From contig JAJEKV010000064.1 of assembly GCA_021234155.1 (NCBI GenBank), positions 5,082,001 through 5,146,000 of the forward strand: a stretch of DNA of 64,000 nucleotides, given 5' to 3'. The translations under genes were made by a program, and so were the position numbers. Below the pieces are notes generated by a model. It worked only from the letters and a program-made list of their open reading frames with translations. It ran no database searches and had not been told where the DNA came from. Positions 44,178 to 54,465 of this stretch are shown here, one piece after another (the stretch's first letter is position 1; each line of letters starts with the position of its first letter). The stretch comes from Isoetes taiwanensis (taxonomy: Eukaryota > Streptophyta > Lycopodiopsida > Isoetales > Isoetaceae).

Positions 44178-44280
44178 TGAAAACCTCCCTAATTTTCCCA
44201 TATGGAAACCTCCACAAGCTTCCATGGAAAGCTGGGGAGGTTTCCATATAGGAAAATTGGGGAGGTTTCCATTCTTGGAA
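44178..44280. repeat. Inverted-repeat cluster of GGAAACCTCCCC (right block)
   Basis: Two forward copies (AAAACCTCCCTAATTTTCC, GGAAACCTCCACAAGCTTCC) are followed by two inverted copies (GGAAAGCTGGGGAGGTTTCC, GGAAAATTGGGGAGGTTTCC). The block is a near-perfect hairpin of about 100 bp. It mirrors the left block across the kinase fragment. Confidence 0.9.
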
Positions 44281-44391
44281 GTCTAACCAAATTCGGGCGC
44301 AGATAATTTGATCGACTTCCAATGGTTCACAATGCACAAAAAGAAGCCCTATTTTTCAATAAACCCTTTTTCAAAAAAAAAAAAAAAAAAA

Positions 44392-46272
44392 CCTTTAAGA
44401 CCTGTACTGTCCAACAGTCCAGACCTCTATCTAAGTACAGTCTTTGCAAGAAAATACTTAGAACCAATTAGCAGCCCAAGACTGAACCAGGTACATTTTC
44501 AGTCAAGGCCTTGACACGGAACCATGCTATGCCAAATGGTAACAGTACTTAATATATTTTGATCAGATATGTATAATACAATCACTCAAACCCTATTAAA
44601 AACATCATCTCCAAGTTGTACCTTTGTAATCTGCATGTATTTATGAAAATATTCTTACAAAAAAAAATTCAAAATAGATATTAACTCAGAAAACAAGTAT
44701 GACTTTTTGGTAACATAATCTTCAAGATATCCATCACATAAGTCTTCATGTCACATTGACTTAGGTAGAATACATAAACAAGTAGCAAGGAAGCCTGTTA
44801 CCTGCATCCACAAACAAATAACAAGCATTAGAATGGTTGTAATTGAGCGGGATAGCAGGTGTCATGGGCTTCCTTGAGGTTATCCCCCTTCACCTTGCTA
44901 TTATTCAATTGCAAAACATCAAAATTATCTTTGTCGAAGATCCTAAATCGATAGCCTTATAACTCAATGTCATTGCTACCATTATTTAGATTAAAGATGC
45001 TTGAAATTTAAACAATTTTCATATCTACTCACTGTTTAAATAGCAAACTAGGCAGAACCTTATTAATCTACATGTATCAGCAGATCATAGGGGCTGTTTC
45101 ACATCAATAGGTCAGATATGTAAAAGCAGAAATTATTTCAGATCTGTCAGTAATACATATAAAAGCAGAAGAAATTTCAGATCAAGAGATCATGGCTGCA
45201 GAAACTTTTAGATCTACATTATGCATTTACATCATCAATTAATATCATAGATAAATGTTAGTACATCATAGTGGTTAAATTCATCAGAAGTAGAACCTAT
45301 CTAGGTTCAATTAATAGATCTACAATTATATTCTAAGCCATAGCTGCTTACTTGATCAAAATGAGAAGATATCTAGATTTAGTGCTAGCCAAGCGTTTAA
45401 ACATAATATCCAGATTATTATATGAGCAATCTTCTACCAGCTATCAGATCTGGAATTAACACAACTAATCCCATAGAAACAACTTAGGAAAACCTTGCAA
45501 ACCTTAGTTTGACGTGCAGATAATATCGCCTCAGATGTGTTGGTAGGAATTTCGTTGCTTGAATCTACATAGACTGACTTTCCAGTGGCCATATATCCAT
45601 TTCCACTTTTGTCTGCAATAGAATTTATTTCCATCACTTCTTCTTCTGGTCTACCAGCTTGTGCCTTGCTTTTATCATTCATGCCAATAGCCAGACCATC
45701 TGCTTTGCAATTGTCTCTCTGAGATTCCTTAACATTACCGGCATTACCAACAGCATTGCCCTTCACTGCAGAGCTCCTAAATTGGAATATCTTTTTGTAG
45801 CTGCTCTCCTTCTTCTCCTCAGCCAATCTCTTTCTAGTGGCCATGTTTAGGTCTCCCTTTTTCCTTGTCATGTCTGGATCAGGGAGCAGCCTAAGGCCGC
45901 AAGCAGATGCTTCATCACAAATGGGATATGATCCTTTTATAGAAAAAATAAGGTCTAAAGTTGCTGTACCTATTACCGTCATGCCCTTATCCGGCAGTTC
46001 GCTCCGTTGCTCAAGACGTGAGCTGGTCTTGAGCTTTTGCCAAAACCTTATCCACATATCTTTTTCTCGTTTGCCATAAACCCTATTTCCAATAATGCCT
46101 ATTAATATTGCTATTATATTTCCTATCTTGACCATTAGTTATAATGGAACATTAATAGTAGGCCTTTTTAATTCCCATGTCCCATGGTCCACCAGGTGAA
46201 TTTATCTGCATATGCTTTTACAAATAAACAACCAACTTAAACATCATAAGGTTTTGTAATAATAATAAAAAA
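44392..46272 (-). repeat. Pseudo-LTR / terminal direct repeat, 3' copy, of the Penelope-like element
   Basis: This 1.88 kb sequence is repeated almost identically at 50413-52288, with only scattered differences seen by eye. It begins on the minus strand in TTATTATTATTACAAAACC and ends GGACAGTACAGGTCTTAAAGG, followed by a T-run (plus-strand A-run 44373-44391). It lacks TG...CA ends and polypurine or primer-binding sites, so it is not a retroviral-type LTR. Long direct repeats from tandem partial copies are typical of Penelope-like elements. Confidence 0.85.
45434..46135 (-). CDS. ORF inside the pseudo-LTR (intact 3' copy), up to 233 aa
   Basis: The protein starts MVKIGNIIAILIGIIGNRVYGK (short hydrophobic N-terminus). 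It continues with a tryptophan-containing segment (KDMWIRFWQKLK), a basic stretch (RKRLAEEKKESSYKK) and a hydrophilic Asn/Asp/Lys-rich region. I do not recognise it. In the 5' repeat the same ORF precedes the large ORF. There an AAG/GTTTGC donor (about 51535) can be joined in frame to the acceptor at 50315, so it may be the first exon of that protein. In the 3' repeat it is a redundant, intact copy. Confidence 0.5.
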   Translation of the reverse strand: MVKIGNIIAILIGIIGNRVYGKREKDMWIRFWQKLKTSSRLEQRSELPDKGMTVIGTATLDLIFSIKGSYPICDEASACGLRLLPDPDMTRKKGDLNMATRKRLAEEKKESSYKKIFQFRSSAVKGNAVGNAGNVKESQRDNCKADGLAIGMNDKSKAQAGRPEEEVMEINSIADKSGNGYMATGKSVYVDSSNEIPTNTSEAILSARQTKVCKVFLSCFYGISCVNSRSDSW

Positions 46273-46407
46273 TCCTTCCTCCTACCCTAGGTCAGGGGAG
46301 CCAAGACTTTTTACACATAATCGTGCATGGTATCAACAAGGAGAGTAGGGCCTTGCTGTACCATCAAGGCCCTACCCCTCCTATATTATTCTACTCAAAT
46401 ATTACAT

Positions 46408-48495
46408 TTATAGGAATTTATGTTCAACCATTCCCTTGAGAAATGTAATCATGTCATTTATGGAATAGAGAATACCTGGATAAGTCTCCTGTTGTAAGGT
46501 ATTTAGTACCATCTTTGATATTTTTATCCTGCCAAAGCCATTAGTTATAAAGGCCTCAATTAGGTCACAAATATCTGCTGCTGCATTGTACGCATCAGAA
46601 TGCGCATATACGTACGGAAGAATTTGAGATATTATAACCTTAGATGCTTGTTCATATGGCCTGCAGCTATCAGCACTGATGAACTTATTTACTTTAAATG
46701 GCAACTTATTCCTTTTATCATACCTGTACATAAGGAATAACCCTCTGCTTCTGTCCATTACTTTGATGGATATGTTCAGAAAATTACATTCAATACCAAT
46801 GGGAGTTTCCCCATCTTTGCTGTGTTCATATATCGTTTCATCTTTGATGCTAAGATATGAAAGGTTGTAAATTGAGAACTCACCATCTTTAGTAAGGAAT
46901 TCCTTGATGTCACCAGCATTTATGATGTTTAAATCATCAATATACCTGGCTGCATTTTGAAACCTATAAACATCCTTCATTCTGCCATGGTAAGCTAGCT
47001 TTAAAATGAATCTTAGTTCAAACCATGCTAAATAGAGATTACACCATGCAGGGCTACAGGCAAACCCCATTGGTATCCCGCTAACCTGTTTCCATGTGTT
47101 CTTTCCCATTTGAAGATAACAATTACTCAACAGCCATGCATTCATGCTTTTAAAATTGGTTCTGGAAATCAACTTCCAGCTAATGAATTCTTTATCTTTT
47201 CCATTTCTGGCCCATTTGATGAGCATCTTTCCTCCTTTATTTTTGACCAATAGGTCAAAACATGCATTTTCTTCCATCATATATGTCCAAACCATGTCAG
47301 CAATATCGTTAGTAACCTCAATTATACCTTCATCTCCAAATATGGGAATGTTCTCATAACATTTTGTTATGTCTGCAGAAAACACATCATAGATCCTATT
47401 GGGTAGATTCAAGACAACATCATAAACTGAATTAACAAGCCAGCATGCATTGATCTTCTTGGGGTTCCAGAATCTGTATCTGGCTGTCAATTTAAAGCAT
47501 AAGTTTGGCCAGATTTCAATAAAATTATTTAAGATACCTGTCACCAAAGTGGCAATCTCTGTAAATAATGTGTTGTGGGCATTCGTAAGCCATCTATATT
47601 CCCCTTTGTGTGCTTTGAACGTTGCCATCAAGTATGGTAGGTTCTTGCTCATTATCTGTTCTTCCCCTATGAGTGAGGAAATATCATGCAGACATTTACT
47701 TTTTATAGACTCCGGGGAGTCAGTACAATTCTGAAAATCAGGGCTAGAAAGTCTATTCCTTGCCATTTCCTCAATGTGCTTAGGACAAATAAAAACAGCA
47801 TTATTTGCCGCTTTGTCCAGACCAGCAATATATAAATTGTTATTTAGCCAGCTAATATTCCTCATTACCTCCTTGTCCAGCCATAAAAATCTCCTCTGTG
47901 GTAGCTGGTTTTTGAAATCCACTATTTCTGCATATGCCATCTTTTGTAGCAGTAGAGAAGTATTCTGTATGTCTTCATTGGTGAGATCAAGTAGGTCATA
48001 CTTGTGTACCACGAAGAATTGCTGGCATAAAGCTTCAAATTCTTCCATAAATTGCTGAATGCTAAAGCAATGGTCTGGAATATGGTTTAGTCCATATGCA
48101 AATGCATTTCTTAGCTTACGACAATGTATAATTTCCAGATCAGTAGTACGGACATGCCCAATTCTATGGTCAATAAACCTTTTGAGATTTGGATTGCTAC
48201 ATGGGCACTTGTTTGGAGTTCCACTGGCAAATACCAAGTAAGGTTTGTATACTTTATCCCTAATATGATCAATATATTTCCAAGCAAATGTGGTGTTTGC
48301 AACCATGTTTTCACCTCTTTCTTGGAAAATCTCATACATAACAGTTTGAAAGATCTTCCTGATACTAAATTTATCCAAGGCCTTGGATAAGAATTTCATA
48401 TGGACTACCTTACTGTCATCTTCTATTCCATTGTTGCATAAATGTCTATTCTTGTTAATGTCCTTTGTTATGGTTCTACTCTTCGAGCTCTTAAC
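46408..48495 (-). CDS. Penelope-like reverse transcriptase
   Basis: A 663-codon frame (ATG 48399) remains open upstream to a splice acceptor (TTTTTGTAG/GTTAAGAGC at 48495-48496). From that ATG: DKAANNAVFICPKHIEEM (195-212, like the DKG..VVVM block), LPYLMATFKAHK (254-265, FKxHK), FSADITKCYENIP (340-352, catalytic D343), QVSGIPMGFACSPAWCNLYL (438-457), YIDDLNII (486-493), then FLNISIKVMD. This order and the FKxHK and IPMG..SP blocks match Penelope-like RTs, which are related to telomerase. No GIY-YIG endonuclease motif is seen after the RT or in the upstream ORF. No stops, so it may be young. A telomerase-like or other single-family RT remains possible. Confidence 0.7.
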   Translation of the reverse strand, partial: VKSSKSRTITKDINKNRHLCNNGIEDDSKVVHMKFLSKALDKFSIRKIFQTVMYEIFQERGENMVANTTFAWKYIDHIRDKVYKPYLVFASGTPNKCPCSNPNLKRFIDHRIGHVRTTDLEIIHCRKLRNAFAYGLNHIPDHCFSIQQFMEEFEALCQQFFVVHKYDLLDLTNEDIQNTSLLLQKMAYAEIVDFKNQLPQRRFLWLDKEVMRNISWLNNNLYIAGLDKAANNAVFICPKHIEEMARNRLSSPDFQNCTDSPESIKSKCLHDISSLIGEEQIMSKNLPYLMATFKAHKGEYRWLTNAHNTLFTEIATLVTGILNNFIEIWPNLCFKLTARYRFWNPKKINACWLVNSVYDVVLNLPNRIYDVFSADITKCYENIPIFGDEGIIEVTNDIADMVWTYMMEENACFDLLVKNKGGKMLIKWARNGKDKEFISWKLISRTNFKSMNAWLLSNCYLQMGKNTWKQVSGIPMGFACSPAWCNLYLAWFELRFILKLAYHGRMKDVYRFQNAARYIDDLNIINAGDIKEFLTKDGEFSIYNLSYLSIKDETIYEHSKDGETPIGIECNFLNISIKVMDRSRGLFLMYRYDKRNKLPFKVNKFISADSCRPYEQASKVIISQILPYVYAHSDAYNAAADICDLIEAFITNGFGRIKISKMVLNTLQQETYPGILYSINDMITFLKGMVEHKFL

Positions 48496-48715
48496 CTACA
48501 AAAATATTGTAAGTTAGAATTTGCTTAATTATTCCAGCAACACATTTATTTAAAAAAAGTCATATATTGAGTTTAATATGTTTTTGCCAAATGGCTACGG
48601 ACTTGAAAAATGTCCGAATTCTTGTTCACATGAACAAATGTAGTAAGCTTAATATGTTGATAGATCTTATTAGATCATAAACCCAATTAGATCTAGCAGA
48701 TCATATATCCAGGCT

Positions 48716-50314
48716 TTATGTAGAATCTTCCACATAGTCTAGTATTTTTGGCGTGGTATCCTCAAGAGAAATTTCCTTGTTGCCTCCCTTGGTTATGCTG
48801 TTCTCCTCATTGCATATCATATTATTGCATACAGATAATGTAGCTGTATTTATGCTGGTGCTGTTAGCCATCTTAGGATCCATAGTAATCCTAGGTGGCA
48901 GTCTAGGAGAGATCATAGTGCCTGGTGTTGCTTTCTGTGAGAATTTTGCAGAATAAGACTTATCCCAGAAAGCTTTCTTGCTTGCAGAATTGCAATTCTT
49001 CAAGAATTTGAGTGGCTTAATCATTTTTTCTGCCACATCAACCATTTTGTTGTTCCCAAACATCATTTTAAGGTTGCAGTCAGGATTGTTGGCATATGCC
49101 AAAGTCATATTGAACATACATTCCCTGACTTCCAGATATGAAGCGTAAGCCAGAACTGCTGGTTTTAACACATTGTTCAGTAATTTTGTAAGAATCACCA
49201 TTCTAAGCATAGGTGATGCTCCTGGATGAATAATCTCCATGTGATTGATAAGGAACCATATACCCTGATCAAACCATATAATTCCACAGTTGCATTTGTC
49301 TTCAGAATTTTTCTTGTTTGTGAATTTGGTTTTTTCACAAGGACATTTGAAGTATGGGCAGTGAGTCCTCCATATGCGCTTTAAGTAATAATCATTCCTT
49401 TCAATGTTTGTGAAAGCCATGTGGCCTTTCTGCCCTATGAAAGCCTGACCACTTTTGATGCAAACTTGTCCAAAGAATTCCATATTAAATGGAAGCTCAG
49501 GGTTCATTAAGCTGCAGGTCTTTTCAAGCTTTAGTGCAGCATTTTTAGCAAGCCTGATATCATCTTTAGTTATGCCAGCAAGTGCCATCCATGTATCCAG
49601 ATCGATAGGAGCTAGCGCACCGAAGTTTTGACTTCTCCATATTGCATTGTCATGAACTGCAGCATAACTCTCAACTGTTTGCTCGATTATAACAGGAAAA
49701 CATGTAGAGTTTGACAATGTTAATTCTGGTACATTATCATCATTGCTGCTGTTACCGCCTACAACAAGACTACTGATCTCTATGCCATCCTTTTTGTAAT
49801 TGATGGATCCAAGATCTTCTTCACTGAGATCGAATTCAGAGAATAAACAATCTTGTTGAATATCAGTAATTTTGATACCCTTGTCCTTGATATTATCTTC
49901 CTCTTTGTCAAATGACAATGGCTTAATATCATTTGCCTTCTCCAAGGCGATGATTCCAGTGACAAATTTAATTGCTGCTTCATCCTCTTGACATGTTCTT
50001 TGATACATAATGCTGCCCATATCATTGTAAAGGGTATTCAACAATTCCTTGCATTTAGTATATTCAAAATTAACTTTCTTCATCTGCTGGAATACTTTAA
50101 ACCATCCGCTAAATCCAAGATAAGAAACAGGAGAAAGATTCTTATCAATCATGTTTACCTCTTTAAAAGTGATAAATGAGTGGATACCCTTGTTCTTTAT
50201 GCATCCAAGGATAGTTTGCACTGCATAGTTTGGGCTGATAATATTGCATTTATCATACTCCAAAATCACCAATTCCTTGATCCATTGATTGTAGATATCA
50301 GCATCATCAATATC
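48716..50314 (-). CDS. Penelope-like element ORF1, zinc-binding-like, about 530 aa
   Basis: An open frame runs from the acceptor TCTCTTTTAG/GATATTGATG at 50314-50315 through the ATG at 50272 to a stop at 48716. Counted from the ATG, Cys and His residues cluster at C305, C310, C312, C327, C329, H344 and H349, a likely zinc-binding module (HCPYFKCPC...CNCG...HMEIIH). A preceding helical region (DLDTWMALAGITKDDIRLAKNAALKLEKTC) may be structural. The N-terminal 200 residues are acidic. I do not recognise a named family. It lies directly upstream of the RT on the same strand and could be spliced to it or be a separate nucleic-acid-binding ORF. Confidence 0.6.
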   Translation of the reverse strand, partial: DIDDADIYNQWIKELVILEYDKCNIISPNYAVQTILGCIKNKGIHSFITFKEVNMIDKNLSPVSYLGFSGWFKVFQQMKKVNFEYTKCKELLNTLYNDMGSIMYQRTCQEDEAAIKFVTGIIALEKANDIKPLSFDKEEDNIKDKGIKITDIQQDCLFSEFDLSEEDLGSINYKKDGIEISSLVVGGNSSNDDNVPELTLSNSTCFPVIIEQTVESYAAVHDNAIWRSQNFGALAPIDLDTWMALAGITKDDIRLAKNAALKLEKTCSLMNPELPFNMEFFGQVCIKSGQAFIGQKGHMAFTNIERNDYYLKRIWRTHCPYFKCPCEKTKFTNKKNSEDKCNCGIIWFDQGIWFLINHMEIIHPGASPMLRMVILTKLLNNVLKPAVLAYASYLEVRECMFNMTLAYANNPDCNLKMMFGNNKMVDVAEKMIKPLKFLKNCNSASKKAFWDKSYSAKFSQKATPGTMISPRLPPRITMDPKMANSTSINTATLSVCNNMICNEENSITKGGNKEISLEDTTPKILDYVEDST

Positions 50315-50412
50315 CTAAAAGAGAATGATAAGACATAATACCTGTTAGTATAAGATGCCATGTCAAGGTATATGGTAAAACCAAATAACTGAATCACGGG
50401 AAAAAAAAAAAA

Positions 50413-52288
50413 CCTTTAAGACCTGTACTGTCCAACAGTCCAGACCTCTATCTAAGTACAGTCTTTGCAAGAAAATACTTAGAACCAATTAGCAGCCCAA
50501 GACTGAACCAGGTACATTTTCAGTCAAGGCCTTGACATGGAACCATGCTATGCCAAATGGTAACAGTACTTAATATATTTTGATCAGATATGTATAATAC
50601 AATCACTCAAACCCTATTAAAAACATCATCTCCAAGTTGTACCTTTGTAATCTGCATGTATTTATGAAAATATTCTTACAAAAACAGTCGGTTCCAAATA
50701 GATATTAACTCAGAAAACAAGTATGACTTTTTGGTAACATAATCTTCAAGATATCCATCACATAAGTCTTCATGTCACATTGACTTAGGTAGAATACATA
50801 AACAAGTAGCAAGGAAGCCCGCACATTACATCCACAAACAAATAACAAGCATTAGAATGGTTGTAATTGAGCGGGATAGCAGGTGTCATGGGCTTCCTTG
50901 AGGTTATCCCCCTTCACCTTGCTATTATTCAATTGCAAAACATCAAAATTATACTGTCAGCATCCTAAATCTGATAGCCTTATAACTCAATGTCATTGCT
51001 ACCATTATTTAGATTAAAGATGCTTGAAATTTAAACAATTTTCATATCTACTCACTGTTTAAATAGCAAACTAGGCAGAACCTTATTAATCTACATGTAT
51101 CAGCATATCATAGGGGCTGTTTCACATCAATAGGTCAGATATGTAAAAGCAGAAATTATTTCAGATCTGTCAGTAATACATATAAAAGCAGAAGAAATTT
51201 CAGATCAAGAGATCATGGCTGCAGAAACTTTTAGATCTACATTATGCATTTACATCATCAATTAATATCATAGATAAATGTTAGTACATCATAGTGGTTA
51301 AATTCATCAGAAGTAGAACCTATCTAGGTTCAATTAATAGATCTACAATTATATTCTAAGCCATAGCTGCTTACTTGATCAAAATGAGAAGATATCTAGA
51401 TTTAGTGCTAGCCAAGCGTTTAAACATAATATCCAGATTATTATATGAGCAATCTTCTACCAGCCATCAGATCTGGAATTAACACAACTAATCCCATAGA
51501 AACAACTTAGGAAAACCTTGCAAACCTTAGTTTGACGTGCAGATAATATCGCCTCAGATGTGTTGGTAGGAATTTCGTTGCTTGTTTCTACATAGACTGA
51601 CTTTCCAGTGGCCATATATCCATTTCCACTTTTGTCTGCAATAGAATTTATTTCCATCACTTCTTCTTCTGGTCTACCAGCTTGTGCCTTGCTTTTATCA
51701 TTCATGCCAATAGCCAGACCATCTGCTTTGCAATTGTCTCTCTGAGATTCCTTAACATTACCGGCATTACCAACAGCATTGCCCTTCACTGCAGAGCTCC
51801 TAAATTGGAATATCTTTTTGTAGTCGCTCTCCTTCTTCTCCTCAATAATCTCTTTCTAGTGGCCATGTTTAGGTCTCCCTTTTTCCTTGTCATGTCTCGG
51901 TTCGGGAGCAGCCTAAGGCCGCAAGCAGATGCTTCATCACAAATGGGATATGATCCTTTTATAGAAAAAATAAGGTCTAAAGTTGCTGTACCTATTACCG
52001 TCATGCCCTTATCCGGCAGTTCGCTCCGTTGCTCAAGACGTGAGCTGGTCTTGAGCTTTTGCCAAAACCTTATCCACATATCTTTTTCTCGTTTGCCATA
52101 AACCCTATTTCCAATAATGCCTATTAATATTGCTATTATATTTCCTATCTTGACCATTAGTTATAATGGAACATTAATAGTAGGCCTTTTTAATTCCCAT
52201 GTCCCATGGTCCACTAGGTGAATTTATCTGCATATGCTTTTACAAATAAACAACCAACTTAAACATCATAAGGTTTTGTAATAATAAT
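50413..52288 (-). repeat. Pseudo-LTR / terminal direct repeat, 5' copy
   Basis: Near-identical to 44392-46272. The internal ORF (ATG 52157) carries a 1 bp deletion near 51842 (CTCAATAATCTC against CTCAGCCAATCTC in the 3' copy), which shifts the frame after about 110 residues. Other differences include short replaced patches (for example near 50685, 50820 and 50955). A-runs flank it (50401-50412 and 52289-52309). Confidence 0.85.
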
Positions 52289-52309
52289 AAAAAAAAAAAA
52301 AAAAAAAAA

Positions 52310-53000
52310 GACCTTTTAAATCTGTTCAAACAGACTTTTACCCTTCATGGACTTTTGCAAAGACCACTTCGGGCCAATATGCAGCCTTAAGCCAAAACGG
52401 GTGTATATTTGACTTAAGCCTTAAAATGGTCAACATTTACCCAAGCTAAAAAAATTACCAGATTCTACAATTTACAAGGAAGTTTCAAATCCTTAGAGAG
52501 CTTATAAATATAATTTCATTTAGAACCAAAATGTTGTCTATAAATCTTTGTATTACCACTCTTAAAATACTTTTACATCTAAAAGACTGTTTTTCTGAAC
52601 TTGGATAAAAATATTCAGCAAAATTGTATTACACAACTTCCCAAACTTGAATCATTTGATATGAAAGTACTGACCTTAGCCAACATGTTGAATACAAATT
52701 CATTTCCAAGACCCAAAGGTCTCTACCATGTTACTTAACCAATGAAATAATCTTCCATCATTTGCCATCTTGTCTTGTAAGCTTTTTCAATTTGAAATAA
52801 TGGGAAAACACACATAAGAGCAAGAAATCCCGTTACCTGCAGTGAAACCAGAGGACAGTTAGCCTAAGAAGGGTAAGAGCCTAAGTCACTAACAGGTAAG
52901 CTTAGATTTCTTGGGCTTTTCGCCCTTCACCTTGGATGTAATCCTCAACACAATAGAAAGATAGCAAAGAATGCTTAACTTATTCTGCCTTTAACATATA
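52310..53000 (-). repeat. Diverged unit related to the pseudo-LTR
   Basis: Beginning at the A-run, GACCTTTTAAATCTGTTCAAACAGAC...GACTTTTGCAAAGACCAC...CAGCCTTAAGCCAAAACGGG parallels the pseudo-LTR end CCTTTAAGACCTGTACTGTCC...CAGTCTTTGCAAGAAAATAC...CAGCCCAAGACTGAACCAGG. AAGAAATCCCGTTACCTGCA and GGGCTTTTCGCCCTTCACCTTGG later match AAGGAAGCCTGTTACCTGCA and GGTTATCCCCCTTCACCTTGC. It is a much older member of the same family, lying head to tail with the young element. Confidence 0.65.
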
Positions 53001-54465
53001 GTTCACAAGCAATTTTAATGTTAGCCTGCATGTTAATCCTCCCATACATCTACCATTTTATCTGGCCCAGCAAGCATAGGATGCTTATGTTTAGAGTATC
53101 TGATATTGGCCCTGAGTGCTTTATAAACTTCCCTCTACTTATTGGCAACAGAAAATCTTGTCAGCAGAAAATATTTAAAGTACACTGCCCTAAACATTTA
53201 ACCTACATGCATCCATAAATTCTATGCATGCATGTTAATAGAGGCATTCCAAATGGATAACACAAAGTTTGAAAGGTTTGTTCCAGGTAAAATCTGGTGT
53301 ACCCCCAGCATGTGGGAGCCATCTGCTCAATATATGATGCTGCATCAAGAATGCAGAAATGTTCACAGTTTTTTTGGTCTTTTCCCAAGGCCTCCCTGCT
53401 TTCTAATGATCTGTACCCTATTCAGCATATAAAAGTGAACCCTGGTTTCTAATGATCTGTACCCTATTGGATTGGCAGTGCTAACATATCCATGGGACTG
53501 TGTAAACACATATGTCTGTATAAATCATTTTCTCAAGATCTTTATCTCCTTACCACATGCCCCGTAACCTCGCAAGTACAAGGCAAACTGGAAACCAAAT
53601 ATCAGTGGCTATCTGTTATTGTGTACCAATACCAAACTCATTGTTATCATGCAAGCGTAGAAATGATGTTGATGTAGGCGTCGACCCAGCTGTACCCAAC
53701 TCAAGATACAAGCATAAATCATACATAAACTCATTTCGTCATGCACTAAATGCTTCTATTATTATAACACATGGTTCAGCATGCTAAGGATCAGCCTATT
53801 TAGAGCACTAGCTTCCAGTCCTTAGGACTTTGTCAACTGAAAAAAATTGCGCAGGTCTACAAAACCTGTACATGACAACTTAGCAAAGCCAAGCAACAAA
53901 ATACATGTAGCAACTATAAAAGCAGCATGGCAACAACTAACTTTATGCGCACAGAAAACTTATAATTCACATTTATGCCATTATGGAGTACAATATATCA
54001 GCGATGTAAGCCCAACTGTGAATTTTACAGTGACTTTATCAATCTGAGATGTAAGACATTCATATTCATTATACATTTTAGTATTATCAAATTGCTCATG
54101 GGAGCTTTCCACTTTGCATCTCAGAAGAGCCAGTATACAAACATCTTAGTTAATTCATGTAGCAATTAAGTTATCCCATTCATTACACACCAGTGCACTT
54201 GGCAGGTTATTTATGGTTTTTTAGTCTGTTATATTATGAGATCTCCCTTCCCAAATTCAAATTTAGAATCCATAGGATAGTCCAGATCAGTAAATCTCAA
54301 GCAGCATGCATACATCCAGATATATTGCTCTTTGTGAGTATTAACCAAGAACCAACCAGTAAGATTTATCTATTCATGTAATTTCCTTTGGCTAGTTATC
54401 CTAGCTAGTCTACTCTTACTGTTAAATGTTGCAATAATCAAATGAAGTCTAAAAATTATTCCAAC
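53001..54465. other. AT-rich sequence, possibly interior of the diverged unit
   Basis: No gene is recognised. A short direct repeat of CTTTCTAATGATCTGTACCCTATT occurs at about 53400 and 53446. Confidence 0.45.

Noticed and set aside
44392-52288. Interpretation as an LTR retrotransposon
   Set aside because: Repeats lack TG...CA ends, primer-binding site and polypurine tract; there is no integrase, RNase H or protease, and the RT motifs are Penelope-like.
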